Shown here: piece by piece, positions 1 to 8,572 of the stretch
How the letters are laid out: every line of letters starts with the position of its first letter
How positions within the stretch are numbered: position 1 is the stretch's first letter
Origin: Paenibacillus sp. V4I3
Lineage (GTDB): Bacteria > Bacillota > Bacilli > Paenibacillales > NBRC-103111
Assembly: GCF_030817215.1 (NCBI RefSeq)
Contig: NZ_JAUSZA010000001.1
Span: forward strand, 4,190,501-4,254,500
DNA length: 64,000 bases
Reading direction: 5' to 3'
The notes under the pieces: model-generated
Databases searched by the model: none
What the model was told of the DNA's origin: nothing
What the model saw: only the letters and a program-made list of their open reading frames with translations
Position numbers and translations under genes: made by a program

Positions 1-255
1 CTGGATGAAGCAACAGCTAGTATTGATACGGATACTGAGCTCAAAATTCAGGAAGCTCTCAAAACGCTGCTTGCTGGTCGAACCTCTTTTATCGTCGCGC
101 ACAGACTTTCTACGATTCGGAATGCTGATAAAATCGTAGTGCTCGATCATGGGCGTATGATGGAGATCGGTAATCATGAGGAACTCATGAAAGAACAAAA
201 GATTTACTTTGGACTTATTCAAGCCCAATACAAATTTTTGCAGGATGCGGTTTAA
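1..255 (+). CDS. ABC transporter ATP-binding protein, C-terminal end (partial)
   Basis: The reading frame is open from base 1 and ends with TAA at 253-255, so only the last 84 residues are present. It begins inside the Walker B/D-loop region (LDEATASID) and continues into the H-loop ([20 protein letters not shown]). This is the usual end of the nucleotide-binding domain of exporter-type ABC half-transporters (MdlB/LmrA/BmrA-like), where the membrane domain would lie upstream of the window. The substrate cannot be told. A hairpin terminator follows directly, so this is the last gene of its transcript. Confidence 0.9.
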   Translation: MDEATASIDTDTELKIQEALKTLLAGRTSFIVAHRLSTIRNADKIVVLDHGRMMEIGNHEELMKEQKIYFGLIQAQYKFLQDAV

Positions 256-264
256 CGTTCCGAG

Positions 265-306
265 AAAAAGCTGTTTAACTGCTGCGGCGGTTAAACGGCT
301 TTTTTC
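265..306 (+). terminator. Rho-independent terminator after the ABC exporter
   Basis: An 11-bp stem (AGCTGTTTAAC pairing with GTTAAACGGCT, one G-T wobble) closes a short GC-rich loop and is followed by TTTTTT. It lies 10 bases after the ABC exporter stop codon. Confidence 0.85.
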
Positions 307-309
307 GGT

Positions 310-653
310 GAATACAGCAAGTTTGTGCACGGAAGTGAATGTCTGGTGTTGATGAAAAAGGCTACTCAGCTTACGCATACCAGCCTCATCATGGTTTTGG
401 TATACAATAGGCTCGGTTTTCGAGCTTATCTCGGTAAACAGCGGGTGAAAGCTCAGTTTCCGAGCCTATGCGCCAATGCATCATTCCTGACTCAACTGAA
501 AGCTCGGATAACATCTTCTCAGCCTACCTTTACCAGTCTAGCCATGGTTTTAGCATACTTTTAGCAGTTTCAGCACCCAATACGGTATCGAACTGCCAAG
601 AGCATCCCAAATGGACGTCTCAGACAGCACTGGCTCTGCCTGATCCGCATTTT
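310..653. other. Non-coding stretch with degenerate repeats
   Basis: No convincing gene is seen between the terminator and the promoter of the SGNH hydrolase. Small open frames occur on both strands but lack ribosome sites and protein-like composition. Two 41-base segments, 365-405 and 518-558, agree at about 31 of 41 positions, and both contain CATGGTTTT followed by a variant of GTATAC. Between them, short GCTCGG/CGAGC palindromic pieces recur around 411-465. This looks like a decayed repeat region. Confidence 0.5.
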
Positions 654-662
654 TGTTATAAT
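654..662 (+). promoter_or_regulatory. Extended -10 promoter for the SGNH hydrolase
   Basis: TGTTATAAT is a perfect TATAAT (657-662) preceded by the TGn extension. No good -35 hexamer lies 17 bases upstream, which is typical of extended -10 promoters. It sits about 160 bases before the likely start codon at 825. Confidence 0.45.
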
Positions 663-824
663 ACAGCCAGCTTTTTTGAAACCAGTATACATTTTCAAAA
701 TAAATGAAAGTGCTAACCCAAAGATCTCTTTTGGGTCCGTTCCGTATTGTAATGTTTGCAAATTTATTCAAGAAGCTATACTCTTAGAGTGAATTATGCC
801 ATTTATTCGCAGGAGGGGACTTCC

Positions 825-1640
825 TTGAGATCATCACGCTTTATGTGGGGCGCAATTGGCCTTACAGCCTCGATATCTACGATTGTTTTCGCAGTAGGCT
901 TTGCTTACGCGGCGAATCAAATATGGTTTCCCAAAGCATCCGGAGACCTCAATCTTGTAGCGACTACACCAAAGAAAGAAACAATGATTGAGAGTAAAAG
1001 TAAGCTTCAGATTGTTGCTCTTGGTGATTCATTGACTGCAGGAACAGGCGACAATACTGGCAAGGGTTACGTAGGACGTGTCCGCGAAAAGCTGGAGAAG
1101 GAAAGCGGTAAGCCGGTATTCGTACTTAATAATCTGGCGATTCCAGGCTATAAGAGTGACCAGCTTCTCTCTGATTTAGCGCTTAAAAAGACGCAGGACG
1201 CACTGGCTCAGGCGGATATCATTTTACTCACGATTGGTGGAAATGATATTTTTGCCGGCGGGGACGGGCTTTTTAAAGGAGAAAATCAGACGGAGTTTAA
1301 CCCCGAGGGTGCGCTGAAACGCGTAGAACCTGCGCTGGCCAAAATGGATAAGGTTATTCAAGCAATTAATAAGGCCAATCCGAATGCAACTGTGTTGTAT
1401 GTTGGCTTATATCATCCTTTTCTTGATTTAGATCCCAAAAAAGAAGGTTCGCTTATTGTACAGCGATGGAATAACAGTGTCTTTGAGATGATGAATCGTT
1501 ATCCTCGAATGGCTATTGTCCCAACCTATGATTTGTTTGAACAAAATTTGATCAAATATTTGTCTTCAGCCGATCATTTTCATCCTAACGGGGACGGCTA
1601 TGAGCGCATTGCCGATCGGATTGTACAAATTCTGAAGTAG
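825..1640 (+). CDS. Membrane-anchored SGNH/GDSL hydrolase
   Basis: This is a 271-aa SGNH-hydrolase-fold esterase or lipase-like protein acting outside the membrane. An N-terminal hydrophobic stretch (about residues 8-28, through AVGFAYAA) acts as signal peptide or anchor. Block I is VALGDSLTAGTGD with the nucleophile Ser, the block III region reads TIGGNDIF, and the C-terminal block V is DHFHPNGDGYERIADRI, carrying the Asp-His pair. The TTG start at 825 is preferred because AGGAGGGG (811-818) lies 6 bases upstream; the frame is open further up to an ATG at 756, but that has no ribosome site. Two ABC export genes follow closely, so the three are probably co-transcribed. The natural ester is unknown. 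Confidence 0.85.
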   Translation: MRSSRFMWGAIGLTASISTIVFAVGFAYAANQIWFPKASGDLNLVATTPKKETMIESKSKLQIVALGDSLTAGTGDNTGKGYVGRVREKLEKESGKPVFVLNNLAIPGYKSDQLLSDLALKKTQDALAQADIILLTIGGNDIFAGGDGLFKGENQTEFNPEGALKRVEPALAKMDKVIQAINKANPNATVLYVGLYHPFLDLDPKKEGSLIVQRWNNSVFEMMNRYPRMAIVPTYDLFEQNLIKYLSSADHFHPNGDGYERIADRIVQILK

Positions 1641-1654
1641 GGGAGGCCAAGCAG

Positions 1655-2617
1655 ATGGCTGTAGCAGCGGTTCCAACAACGGTTTTATCTGTGAAAAATT
1701 TAAAAAAACGAATTAAAAATAAAGAGATTATTAAAGGGATATCATTTGATGTATACGCGGGTGAGATTTTTGGTTTCTTAGGACCCAATGGATCAGGTAA
1801 AACAACGACGATTCGCATGCTCGTTGATTTAATACGTCCGACTGAAGGGTCTATTCAGATTTGTGGGCACGATGTTCGCAAGGAGCATAATCAAGCGATG
1901 CGCCATGTCGGTTGTATCGTCGAGAATCCCGAGCTGTATTCCTATTTGACAGGTTGGGAAAATCTCGAGCATTTTGCAAGAATGCTGCCTAATGTCGATG
2001 AGAAACGGATCCAAGAGGTCGTTGAGATCGTCTCCATGGATCAACGTATTCATGATAAGGTACGTACTTATTCCCTAGGTATGCGTCAACGACTTGGTAT
2101 TGCACAGGCACTGCTTGGACGGCCTAGTTTATTGATATTGGACGAGCCGACGAATGGTCTTGATCCACAAGGGATTAAGGAAATGAGGGAGTTCATTCAG
2201 CGTTTGGCTGCGGGTGGACTTAGCTTGTTCGTGTCCAGTCACTTGCTTAGTGAGATTCAGCAAATGTGCCATCGCGTAGCCATTATTAGTCATGGTGAAG
2301 TTATACAAGTGGGAGCCGTCGATGATTTGGTCGCTCAAGGCGGCAAAGTCGTGTGGACCGTGTCTCCGGCCGACAAGGCCGAGGGGCTTTTAGAGGCGTC
2401 GCCACTCGTGCATGCCATTGAGGAAATTTCTCAAGAAAGTCCAATAGGCTTACCCGTGGCGGTAAAACAAATCGTTACACTGATGGATAAGGAAAACGTC
2501 CCGCAGCTAAGTCAGCATTTGATGGAAGCAGGAATTAGCCTCTTTGCTGTAGAAATCAAAAATCCAACACTGGAAGATTTGTTCTTGAGCCTAACCAAAG
2601 GTGAAAGAATTGAATAG
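1655..2617 (+). CDS. ABC-2 type exporter, ATP-binding subunit
   Basis: A 320-aa ATPase of the CcmA/YtrB/BcrA-like group that powers an ABC-2 membrane partner. Visible motifs are Walker A GPNGSGKTTT (about residue 43), signature SLGMRQRLGIAQAL, Walker B LLILDEPTNGLDP and the switch histidine in VSSHLLSE. The C-terminal 80 residues form the usual accessory domain. The GGGAGG ribosome site overlaps the end of the upstream hydrolase spacer. The next gene, 6 bases downstream, encodes the permease. The substrate is unknown; relatives export antibiotics, peptides or lipids. Confidence 0.93.
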   Translation: MAVAAVPTTVLSVKNLKKRIKNKEIIKGISFDVYAGEIFGFLGPNGSGKTTTIRMLVDLIRPTEGSIQICGHDVRKEHNQAMRHVGCIVENPELYSYLTGWENLEHFARMLPNVDEKRIQEVVEIVSMDQRIHDKVRTYSLGMRQRLGIAQALLGRPSLLILDEPTNGLDPQGIKEMREFIQRLAAGGLSLFVSSHLLSEIQQMCHRVAIISHGEVIQVGAVDDLVAQGGKVVWTVSPADKAEGLLEASPLVHAIEEISQESPIGLPVAVKQIVTLMDKENVPQLSQHLMEAGISLFAVEIKNPTLEDLFLSLTKGERIE

Positions 2618-2623
2618 GGGAAG

Positions 2624-3625
2624 GTGAAAGAATTGCTTACTTTATATGCCCTTGTTAAGAATGAATGTATTAAAATGATTAAGAAAAAACGCTTTTATGT
2701 TATCCTACTTATACTTCTTGCATTAATCCCTATGTTCACTTATGCTCAAATGCGAGTTGCCAAAAATACACAAAAGCAGTTTGGTACGACGGACTGGAAG
2801 GCGGATCAACGGCAGAAAATTGCCGACTGGGAAAAGCGTTTAAGCTCAGCACGAACGCCGGATGAGTGGAAACAACAGCTTAGAGTGCAAATTCAAATCG
2901 CTAACTATTATCTTGAAAAGGATGTAGATCCGAGTACACCGAATGCGGTTACTTTTACACGCGAGTTTGTGAAAAATGCGGTTGGTTTATTCATTCCGCT
3001 CATTATCATGGTCATTTCCGCTGACATCGTATCATCTGAGCATTCTACGGGGACTATTAAATTATTGTTGACAAGACCGGTCCGGCGATGGAAAATCCTA
3101 TTGAGTAAATTAATTACGGTTGTCTTCTTTACTTCGCTAACGGTATTGTCCACTGGCGTCTTATGTTATTTGATTTCTGGGGTTGTTTTCGGCTATAACG
3201 GTTGGACGATGCCGGTATTTACAGGTATTAAGCTGACAGGTACGGAAGTGGATTTCAGTCTTGTACGTGCAGTTGATCAATGGTTCTTTCTTATCATGGA
3301 GTTTGGATTGGTTTGGTTCTCAGCATTAGTCGTAGCACTCATGTCACTAATGCTATCCGTTCTCATTCGTTCCACAGCAGCAGGTATGGGGGTCATGCTT
3401 GCCGTATTAATATCAGGAACCATTCTTTCGAACATGGTGTCGTCTTGGGAAACTGCGAAATATTTGTTTATGGTCAATTTGGACTTAACTAAATATTTAA
3501 CAGGAGGCCTTCCGCCAATTAAAGGGATGGACTTGACCTTCTCACTTAGCGTTTTAAGTGTGTGGGCGATCGCTTCACTTATTGTTTCATTTACGGTATT
3601 TTCACGAAAAGATGTTTTGAATTAA
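2624..3625 (+). CDS. ABC-2 type exporter, permease subunit
   Basis: A 333-aa integral membrane protein. A first hydrophobic helix (about residues 23-41) is followed by an extracytoplasmic region rich in charge, then five further membrane segments, including VGLFIPLIIMVISADIV and the final IASLIVSFTVF. The phrase SSEHSTGTIKLLLTRPV is characteristic of ABC-2 permeases (ABC2_membrane_3-like). The start is ambiguous: GTG at 2624 has GGGG only 3 bases before it, whereas an in-frame TTG at 2633 has AAGGTGA at good spacing. A 15-base direct repeat spans this junction (2598-2612 and 2621-2635). It pairs with the ATPase immediately upstream. Confidence 0.9.
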   Translation: MKELLTLYALVKNECIKMIKKKRFYVILLILLALIPMFTYAQMRVAKNTQKQFGTTDWKADQRQKIADWEKRLSSARTPDEWKQQLRVQIQIANYYLEKDVDPSTPNAVTFTREFVKNAVGLFIPLIIMVISADIVSSEHSTGTIKLLLTRPVRRWKILLSKLITVVFFTSLTVLSTGVLCYLISGVVFGYNGWTMPVFTGIKLTGTEVDFSLVRAVDQWFFLIMEFGLVWFSALVVALMSLMLSVLIRSTAAGMGVMLAVLISGTILSNMVSSWETAKYLFMVNLDLTKYLTGGLPPIKGMDLTFSLSVLSVWAIASLIVSFTVFSRKDVLN

Positions 3626-3653
3626 CGGTTATATTAGATAAAGGAGGGCTTCA

Positions 3654-5621
3654 ATGTCCGAGCAGCTAGAATTTGCGAAAGGAATAGCCCCAACGTCGAA
3701 TTATGAGGCTGATGATATACAAGTCCTGGAAGGGCTTGTAGCGGTTCGTAAAAGACCAGGGATGTATATTGGTAGTACAAGTGCATCGGGTCTACATCAT
3801 CTGATCTGGGAGATCGTGGACAATGCGGTTGACGAGCATCTTGCCAAACATTGTTCCAAGATTAATGTGACGATACATAAAGATCAGTCCATTACGGTTC
3901 AGGATAATGGTAGGGGGATTCCAACCGGAATGCATAAGACCGGCGTGCCAACTCCACAAGTTGTATTTACTATTTTACATGCCGGCGGCAAATTTGGTGG
4001 AACAGGCTATAAGAAGTCTGGCGGACTACATGGTGTTGGCGCATCGGTAACAAATGCTCTATCCGAATGGCTGGAAGTAGAAATTTACCGAGATAGCAAG
4101 GTGCATAAAATGCGCTTTGAATACTGGGTCGACGATTCAGGGATCGAGCACGTGGGTGAACCGGTTACCGGACTTGAGGTCGTAGGAAATACCAATCGCA
4201 CAGGAACGAAAGTAACTTTCAAGCCTGACAAACGCGTATTTCAAGGCGGAACAACCATAAACTACGATACTTTAGCTGAACGTCTGCAAGAAATTGCTTT
4301 CCTCAACTCAGGACTTCTCGTAAACTTGAAAGACGAACGGTCTGATAAGCTAGACACTTTCCAATATGAGGGTGGCGCGAGTCAATTTGTTGAATTCCTG
4401 AATGAGGAGAAAACAGTTCTTCATCCTGTGATTCACTTTGCTTCAGAAAAGGATGAAATCGAAGTAGAGGTAGCCCTGCAATACAATGATGGCTACACGG
4501 AAACGATTGCTTCCTTCGTAAACTCAATCCCTACTCGCGGCGGCGGTACGCATGAGACCGGCTTTAAGACAGCTTATACACGTGTCATGAATGAATATGC
4601 CCGTAAAGGGGGCATTATCAAAGAAAAAGAAAAAAATCTTGATGGTACCGACCTTCGTGAAGGTATGATGGTTGTTATCAATATCAAGATGGGTGATGTC
4701 GAATTCGTTGGTCAAACGAAAGATCAGCTTGGAAGCGCTAATGCAAGAAGTGCAGTGGATGCGGTTGTTTCTGATAAAATGACTGTTTTCTTGGAGGAAA
4801 ATCCGCAAATTGCGCAAATGATGCTGAAGAAGGCTGTACAAGCTTCCAAAGCACGGGAAGCTGCTCGTAAGGCGCGGGAAGAAATTCGCAGCGGTAAAAA
4901 AGGAAAGAGTGAGAGCTCGAACCTGAATGGTAAGCTAACCCCTGCACAATCGAAGGATTTGCAACGCAATGAGTTGTTCATTGTCGAAGGAGATTCCGCC
5001 GGCGGTTCAGCGAAGCAAGGACGTGATTCCAAGCACCAGGCAATACTGCCGCTCAAAGGAAAACCGATGAATCCCGAGAAATCCAAGCTTCTCGATATTA
5101 TGAAAAATGATGAATACAAAGCGATCATCGCCGCCATTGGGGCTGGAGTTGGCTCTGAATTCGAATCCGAAGAGATGAATTACGGCAAAATTATTATTAT
5201 GACAGATGCAGACACAGACGGTGCGCACATTCAGGTCCTGCTTTTGACCTTCTTTTACCGCTATATGAAGCCATTGATCGATCAGGGTAAAGTGTTTATC
5301 GCACAACCACCACTTTATAAAGTGACTAGAAAAGGCAAGAATGGTGGATACAAGTACGCTTGGACCGACGATCAACTACAGGTTGTTGTCAAAGAACTTG
5401 GTAAGAATACCGAGCTGCAGCGTTATAAAGGTCTTGGTGAGATGAATCCGGAGCAGTTGTGGGAAACGACGATGAATCCGGAAAGCCGTACCTTGCTGCA
5501 AGTACAGATTGAAGATCCCGCTAAAGCGGAACGACGAGTAACAACATTGATGGGTGATAAGGTAGATCCACGCAAGCGGTGGATTATCGAGAACGTCGAT
5601 TTTACCGAATATGTAGAGTAG
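3654..5621 (+). CDS. parE: DNA topoisomerase IV subunit B
   Basis: A 655-aa type IIA topoisomerase ATPase subunit that works with ParC to unlink replicated chromosomes. The GHKL ATPase domain shows EIVDNAVDEHLA and DNGRGIP, and the K-loop region reads GGLHGVGASVTNALS. The Toprim domain shows EGDSAGGSAKQGRD and IMTDADTDGAH, and the C-terminus has the RYKGLGEMNPEQLWETTM element. Adjacency to parC, rather than to gyrA and recF, supports ParE over GyrB. The ribosome site AAAGGAGGG lies 6 bases before ATG. An insertion-like basic segment (REEIRSGKKGKSESS) lies between the transducer and Toprim domains, as in other Gram-positive ParE/GyrB. Confidence 0.95.
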   Translation: MSEQLEFAKGIAPTSNYEADDIQVLEGLVAVRKRPGMYIGSTSASGLHHLIWEIVDNAVDEHLAKHCSKINVTIHKDQSITVQDNGRGIPTGMHKTGVPTPQVVFTILHAGGKFGGTGYKKSGGLHGVGASVTNALSEWLEVEIYRDSKVHKMRFEYWVDDSGIEHVGEPVTGLEVVGNTNRTGTKVTFKPDKRVFQGGTTINYDTLAERLQEIAFLNSGLLVNLKDERSDKLDTFQYEGGASQFVEFLNEEKTVLHPVIHFASEKDEIEVEVALQYNDGYTETIASFVNSIPTRGGGTHETGFKTAYTRVMNEYARKGGIIKEKEKNLDGTDLREGMMVVINIKMGDVEFVGQTKDQLGSANARSAVDAVVSDKMTVFLEENPQIAQMMLKKAVQASKAREAARKAREEIRSGKKGKSESSNLNGKLTPAQSKDLQRNELFIVEGDSAGGSAKQGRDSKHQAILPLKGKPMNPEKSKLLDIMKNDEYKAIIAAIGAGVGSEFESEEMNYGKIIIMTDADTDGAHIQVLLLTFFYRYMKPLIDQGKVFIAQPPLYKVTRKGKNGGYKYAWTDDQLQVVVKELGKNTELQRYKGLGEMNPEQLWETTMNPESRTLLQVQIEDPAKAERRVTTLMGDKVDPRKRWIIENVDFTEYVE

Positions 5622-5645
5622 ACCAAAAAGAGTGGTGAATGAAAG

Positions 5646-8087
5646 ATGAACATATTAGAAGAGTTTTTACCTGCCTTTCTGGAGGAGATCGTTGGCGATC
5701 GTTTCGGGCGTTATTCTAAATATATTATTCAGGATCGCGCGATTCCAGATGTAAGGGATGGTTTGAAGCCTGTACAACGACGTGTATTGTACGCGATGTA
5801 CGATTCAGGCAATACCCCTGATAAGCCTTATCGCAAATCGGCCAAAACCGTCGGTGATGTCATGGGGAATTACCATCCGCATGGAGATGCCTCCATTTAT
5901 GATGGTATGGTTCGTATGGCGCAGCCTTGGAAGATGGGCCATACACTTGTGGATGGCCATGGAAACTGGGGATCACTAGATGATGATCCGCCCGCAGCTA
6001 TGCGTTACACAGAGGCTAGACTTTCTGAGATCGCAATGGAACTTCTGCGCGATATTGAGAAACGTACGGTCATGTTCAAGGATAATTTCGATAATTCTAC
6101 GAAGGAGCCTGTCGTGCTCCCTGCGCGGTATCCGAACTTACTCGTGAATGGTGTTAGCGGGATTTCGGCTGGGTTCGCAACGGAAATTCCACCTCATAAT
6201 TTACGTGAAATCATTGATGCCTGCACAGCCATGATCGACAAGCCTGAGATTACAGTCGAAGAATTAATGACGATCGTCAAAGGCCCCGATTTTCCGACTT
6301 CCGGCATTATCATGGGTGAAGATGGCATTCGCGAAGCTTATCGCACGGGGAAAGGCCGTATTTACATACGTTCCAAAACAGCGATAGAAGATATGCGCGG
6401 CGGCAGACAACAGATTGTAATCACGGAAATTCCTTATCAAGTTGTCAAATCTCGACTGGTTACTGCCATGGAGAACATTCGGCTTGAGAAGAAAATCGAA
6501 GGTATTGCCGAAGTACGTGATGAAAGCGGTCGTAATGGGTTACGTATTGTCGTGGAGCTTAAGAAGGAAGCCGATGCCCAGGGTATTTTGGCTTACTTAC
6601 TGAAGAAGACAGACTTGCAAGTGACCTACAATTTCAATATGGTTGCAATTGTGAATAAAGCGCCTCGTCAATTAGGTATTCGTGAAATTCTTGAAGCTTA
6701 CATTGGTCATCAAAAGGAAGTTGTTACGTTCCGTTCTCAATACGAGCTCGAGAAAGCCGAAGACCGCGCACATGTGTTAGAGGGACTTGTCAAAGCTCTT
6801 AACATTCTGGACGAAGTTATCGCAACGATTAAAGCTTCCAAGAATCGGCAAGATGCGCAAAATAACCTTGTTGAGAAGTTTGGATTTTCAGAGCGACAAG
6901 CAGATGCTATTCTTGTTTTGCAATTATACCGATTAACGAATTTAGAAATTACAACGCTTGAAAAAGAGTTGAAAGATGTAGAGAAAACGATTGCCTATTT
7001 ACGTGGTATTCTTGGCAGCTTGAAGAAGTTGTTAGGTGTTATCAAAGATGAAATGGGTGAAATTCGTAAGAAATATGGCATCGACCGCCGCTCGGATATC
7101 CAGGGTGAAGTGGAAGAGTTGAAGGTTAATCTCGAGGTACTTGTGAACGCGGAAGATGTCCTCGTTACGTTATCCAATGAAGGTTACCTGAAACGGACGA
7201 GCAAGCTTTCGTTCACACGATCAGGCGGAGAACTCGAAAATACAGGACTGAAGGAAGGCGATTACTTGCGCTTCCTGCTCGACGTGAATACGATCGAAAG
7301 CTTGCTGATCTTCACGAAGAAGGGGCAATATTACTTGCTGCCTGTCCACCAAGTGCCTGAGTATAAGTGGAAAGAGAACGGCACCGCGATTGTGAATGTC
7401 ATTCCTATTGCCAAGGAAGATCGCATCGTTAACGTTATTCCGGTCAAGGGCTTTGAGGATCCGACCAAGTCGCTTGTATTCGTCACACGCAAAGGACAAG
7501 TGAAGCGTACAGAGCTGAAAGAATATATGACGAACCGCTCAAACGGAATCGTGGCTTGTAAAATCGGTGAGAATGACGAAGTCCTTCAAGTACATCTAAG
7601 TGACAATACGAAGGAAATCTTGCTTGTCACAAAGCAGGGCATGAGTATCCGTTTCCGTGAGGAGGAAGTGAACCCGATGGGCCGTGCGGCCGCTGGTGTG
7701 CGCGGCATCCAACTCAAGGATGACGATGAAGTCGTCTCAGCCGAGTGGATTTATGGGGATGAGGGAGAAGTGTTGGTCATCTCGGACCTCGGGTATGCGA
7801 AGCGTTCCCTAGTCGTGGACTATCCGATCCAAGGACGCGGCGGGAAGGGCATACTTACCTTCGAATTTAAAGAAGGCAAGCGTGTGAGACCTAATGGTTC
7901 AGCGTTAATTCGCACATTTATCGTGAAAATGGATTATCTCATTACTGCCGTCATGAGTAATGGGGAGAAGCTGCGTTTCTCAACAGAGACAGCACCTCTG
8001 GAGGATCGAAAAGCACAAGGTAAACAACTTATACCTGTTTCCAAAACAGATGCGATCGTAGAGATCCTGAGATTCCCTCAATCATAG
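5646..8087 (+). CDS. parC: DNA topoisomerase IV subunit A
   Basis: An 813-aa DNA breakage-reunion subunit. The N-terminal winged-helix region contains GDVMGNYHPHGDASIYDGMVRM, where the quinolone-determining positions keep Ser and Asp (the wild-type, drug-sensitive state). The catalytic Tyr lies in AAMRYTEARL. A long coiled-coil segment follows (about residues 370-500). The C-terminal beta-pinwheel repeats (GYLKRTS, GQVKRTE, GYAKRSL) are shorter than in GyrA and lack a clear GyrA-box, supporting ParC. It starts 24 bases after parE with a weak GTGGTGA ribosome site, consistent with translational coupling. Its last 10 bases overlap an unrecognised minus-strand ORF. Confidence 0.95.
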   Translation: MNILEEFLPAFLEEIVGDRFGRYSKYIIQDRAIPDVRDGLKPVQRRVLYAMYDSGNTPDKPYRKSAKTVGDVMGNYHPHGDASIYDGMVRMAQPWKMGHTLVDGHGNWGSLDDDPPAAMRYTEARLSEIAMELLRDIEKRTVMFKDNFDNSTKEPVVLPARYPNLLVNGVSGISAGFATEIPPHNLREIIDACTAMIDKPEITVEELMTIVKGPDFPTSGIIMGEDGIREAYRTGKGRIYIRSKTAIEDMRGGRQQIVITEIPYQVVKSRLVTAMENIRLEKKIEGIAEVRDESGRNGLRIVVELKKEADAQGILAYLLKKTDLQVTYNFNMVAIVNKAPRQLGIREILEAYIGHQKEVVTFRSQYELEKAEDRAHVLEGLVKALNILDEVIATIKASKNRQDAQNNLVEKFGFSERQADAILVLQLYRLTNLEITTLEKELKDVEKTIAYLRGILGSLKKLLGVIKDEMGEIRKKYGIDRRSDIQGEVEELKVNLEVLVNAEDVLVTLSNEGYLKRTSKLSFTRSGGELENTGLKEGDYLRFLLDVNTIESLLIFTKKGQYYLLPVHQVPEYKWKENGTAIVNVIPIAKEDRIVNVIPVKGFEDPTKSLVFVTRKGQVKRTELKEYMTNRSNGIVACKIGENDEVLQVHLSDNTKEILLVTKQGMSIRFREEEVNPMGRAAAGVRGIQLKDDDEVVSAEWIYGDEGEVLVISDLGYAKRSLVVDYPIQGRGGKGILTFEFKEGKRVRPNGSALIRTFIVKMDYLITAVMSNGEKLRFSTETAPLEDRKAQGKQLIPVSKTDAIVEILRFPQS

Positions 8088-8245
8088 CTGACTGTAGGTG
8101 GATCCAGCTTCTCAATGAGCATAAAAGCTAACTCCAATAGGACCCACAGGGGCATCGGTTCGTCTAATCGATCCAGCCACTGTGGGTCTTTCATTATGCC
8201 AGCCTCCAGTGCCTTTTTGCCAAGCTCTATTTTCCAAGCTTCCAC
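8078..8245 (-). CDS. Small unrecognised protein, 55 aa, convergent with parC
   Basis: A 55-codon frame on the minus strand starts with GTG at 8245 and ends with TGA at 8078. It has a clear AAGGAG ribosome site (8255-8260) 9 bases upstream. The protein begins VEAWKIELGKKALEAG, has a central Trp/Pro-rich stretch (PQWLDRLDEPMPLW), a hydrophobic amphipathic helix (LLELAFMLIEKL) and a DPP turn near the end. Charge and hydrophobic spacing look like a real helical protein. No family is recognised. The gene itself contains a 9-bp inverted repeat (8141-8149 and 8180-8188, GACCCACAG/CTGTGGGTC) that may also slow transcripts leaving parC. Confidence 0.6.
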   Translation of the reverse strand: MEAWKIELGKKALEAGIMKDPQWLDRLDEPMPLWVLLELAFMLIEKLDPPTVSYD

Positions 8246-8262
8246 CTTAAACCACTCCTTTG

Positions 8263-8279
8263 AGTTTTCTAAGAAAACT
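8263..8279. promoter_or_regulatory. 17-bp perfect palindrome upstream of the small minus-strand gene
   Basis: AGTTTTCT-A-AGAAAACT is a perfect 8+8 inverted repeat with a one-base centre. It lies directly upstream of the ribosome site of the 55-aa minus-strand gene. It could be an operator or an mRNA hairpin; nothing else in 8280-8510 explains it. Confidence 0.35.
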
Positions 8280-8515
8280 AGCCTCGTAAGATAGACTTTT
8301 TGTGATAATTACGAAGCCATAGAAACTGTTTTCGTTAGTAAAAAATGTACATACCTGCATCACAGTATATGTAAGAAGTGGGCGAGGTGTTAAAAGAAGT
8401 CGAGAAGCTTGGGCGATTTCTTGTTAATCGGACAAAGTAATGGAGGGATCGACAGCAAGCCACAGCATGTCTCAAACGGTGCAGCTTTTGTCTGAAAATA
8501 TTAATGGCATTAACC

Positions 8516-8550
8516 TTTAAACCAAAGAAAAGGCATGCTATACTTGCCTT
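8516..8550 (+). promoter_or_regulatory. MarR gene promoter with overlapping candidate operator
   Basis: TTTAAA (8516-8521), a 17-base spacer and TATACT (8539-8544) form a plausible sigma-A promoter. The -10 is bracketed by an inverted repeat, AAGGCA (8530-8535) and TGCCTT (8545-8550), a 21-base palindromic site of the size MarR dimers bind. It fits autorepression of the gene starting at 8573. The site would lie inside the gene if an upstream ATG at 8504 were used, which argues for the later start. Confidence 0.45.
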
Positions 8551-8572
8551 AGGAGATGTTGGAAGCGAGTTG

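Noticed and set aside
550-771. 73-aa minus-strand open frame in the first gap
   Set aside because: No ribosome site, composition unlike a protein of this genome, and it overlaps the extended -10 promoter of the SGNH hydrolase gene.
8141-8188. 9-bp inverted repeat as the parC terminator
   Set aside because: The loop is about 30 bases, the following T run is poor, and the sequence is inside the small minus-strand gene. It may still act weakly.
8394-8520. Two short plus-strand peptides (VGEVLKEVEK..., MEGSTASHSMSQ...) upstream of the MarR gene
   Set aside because: They look faintly coding but are only 20-26 codons, in separate pieces, with no family recognised. A decayed gene is possible but not supportable.
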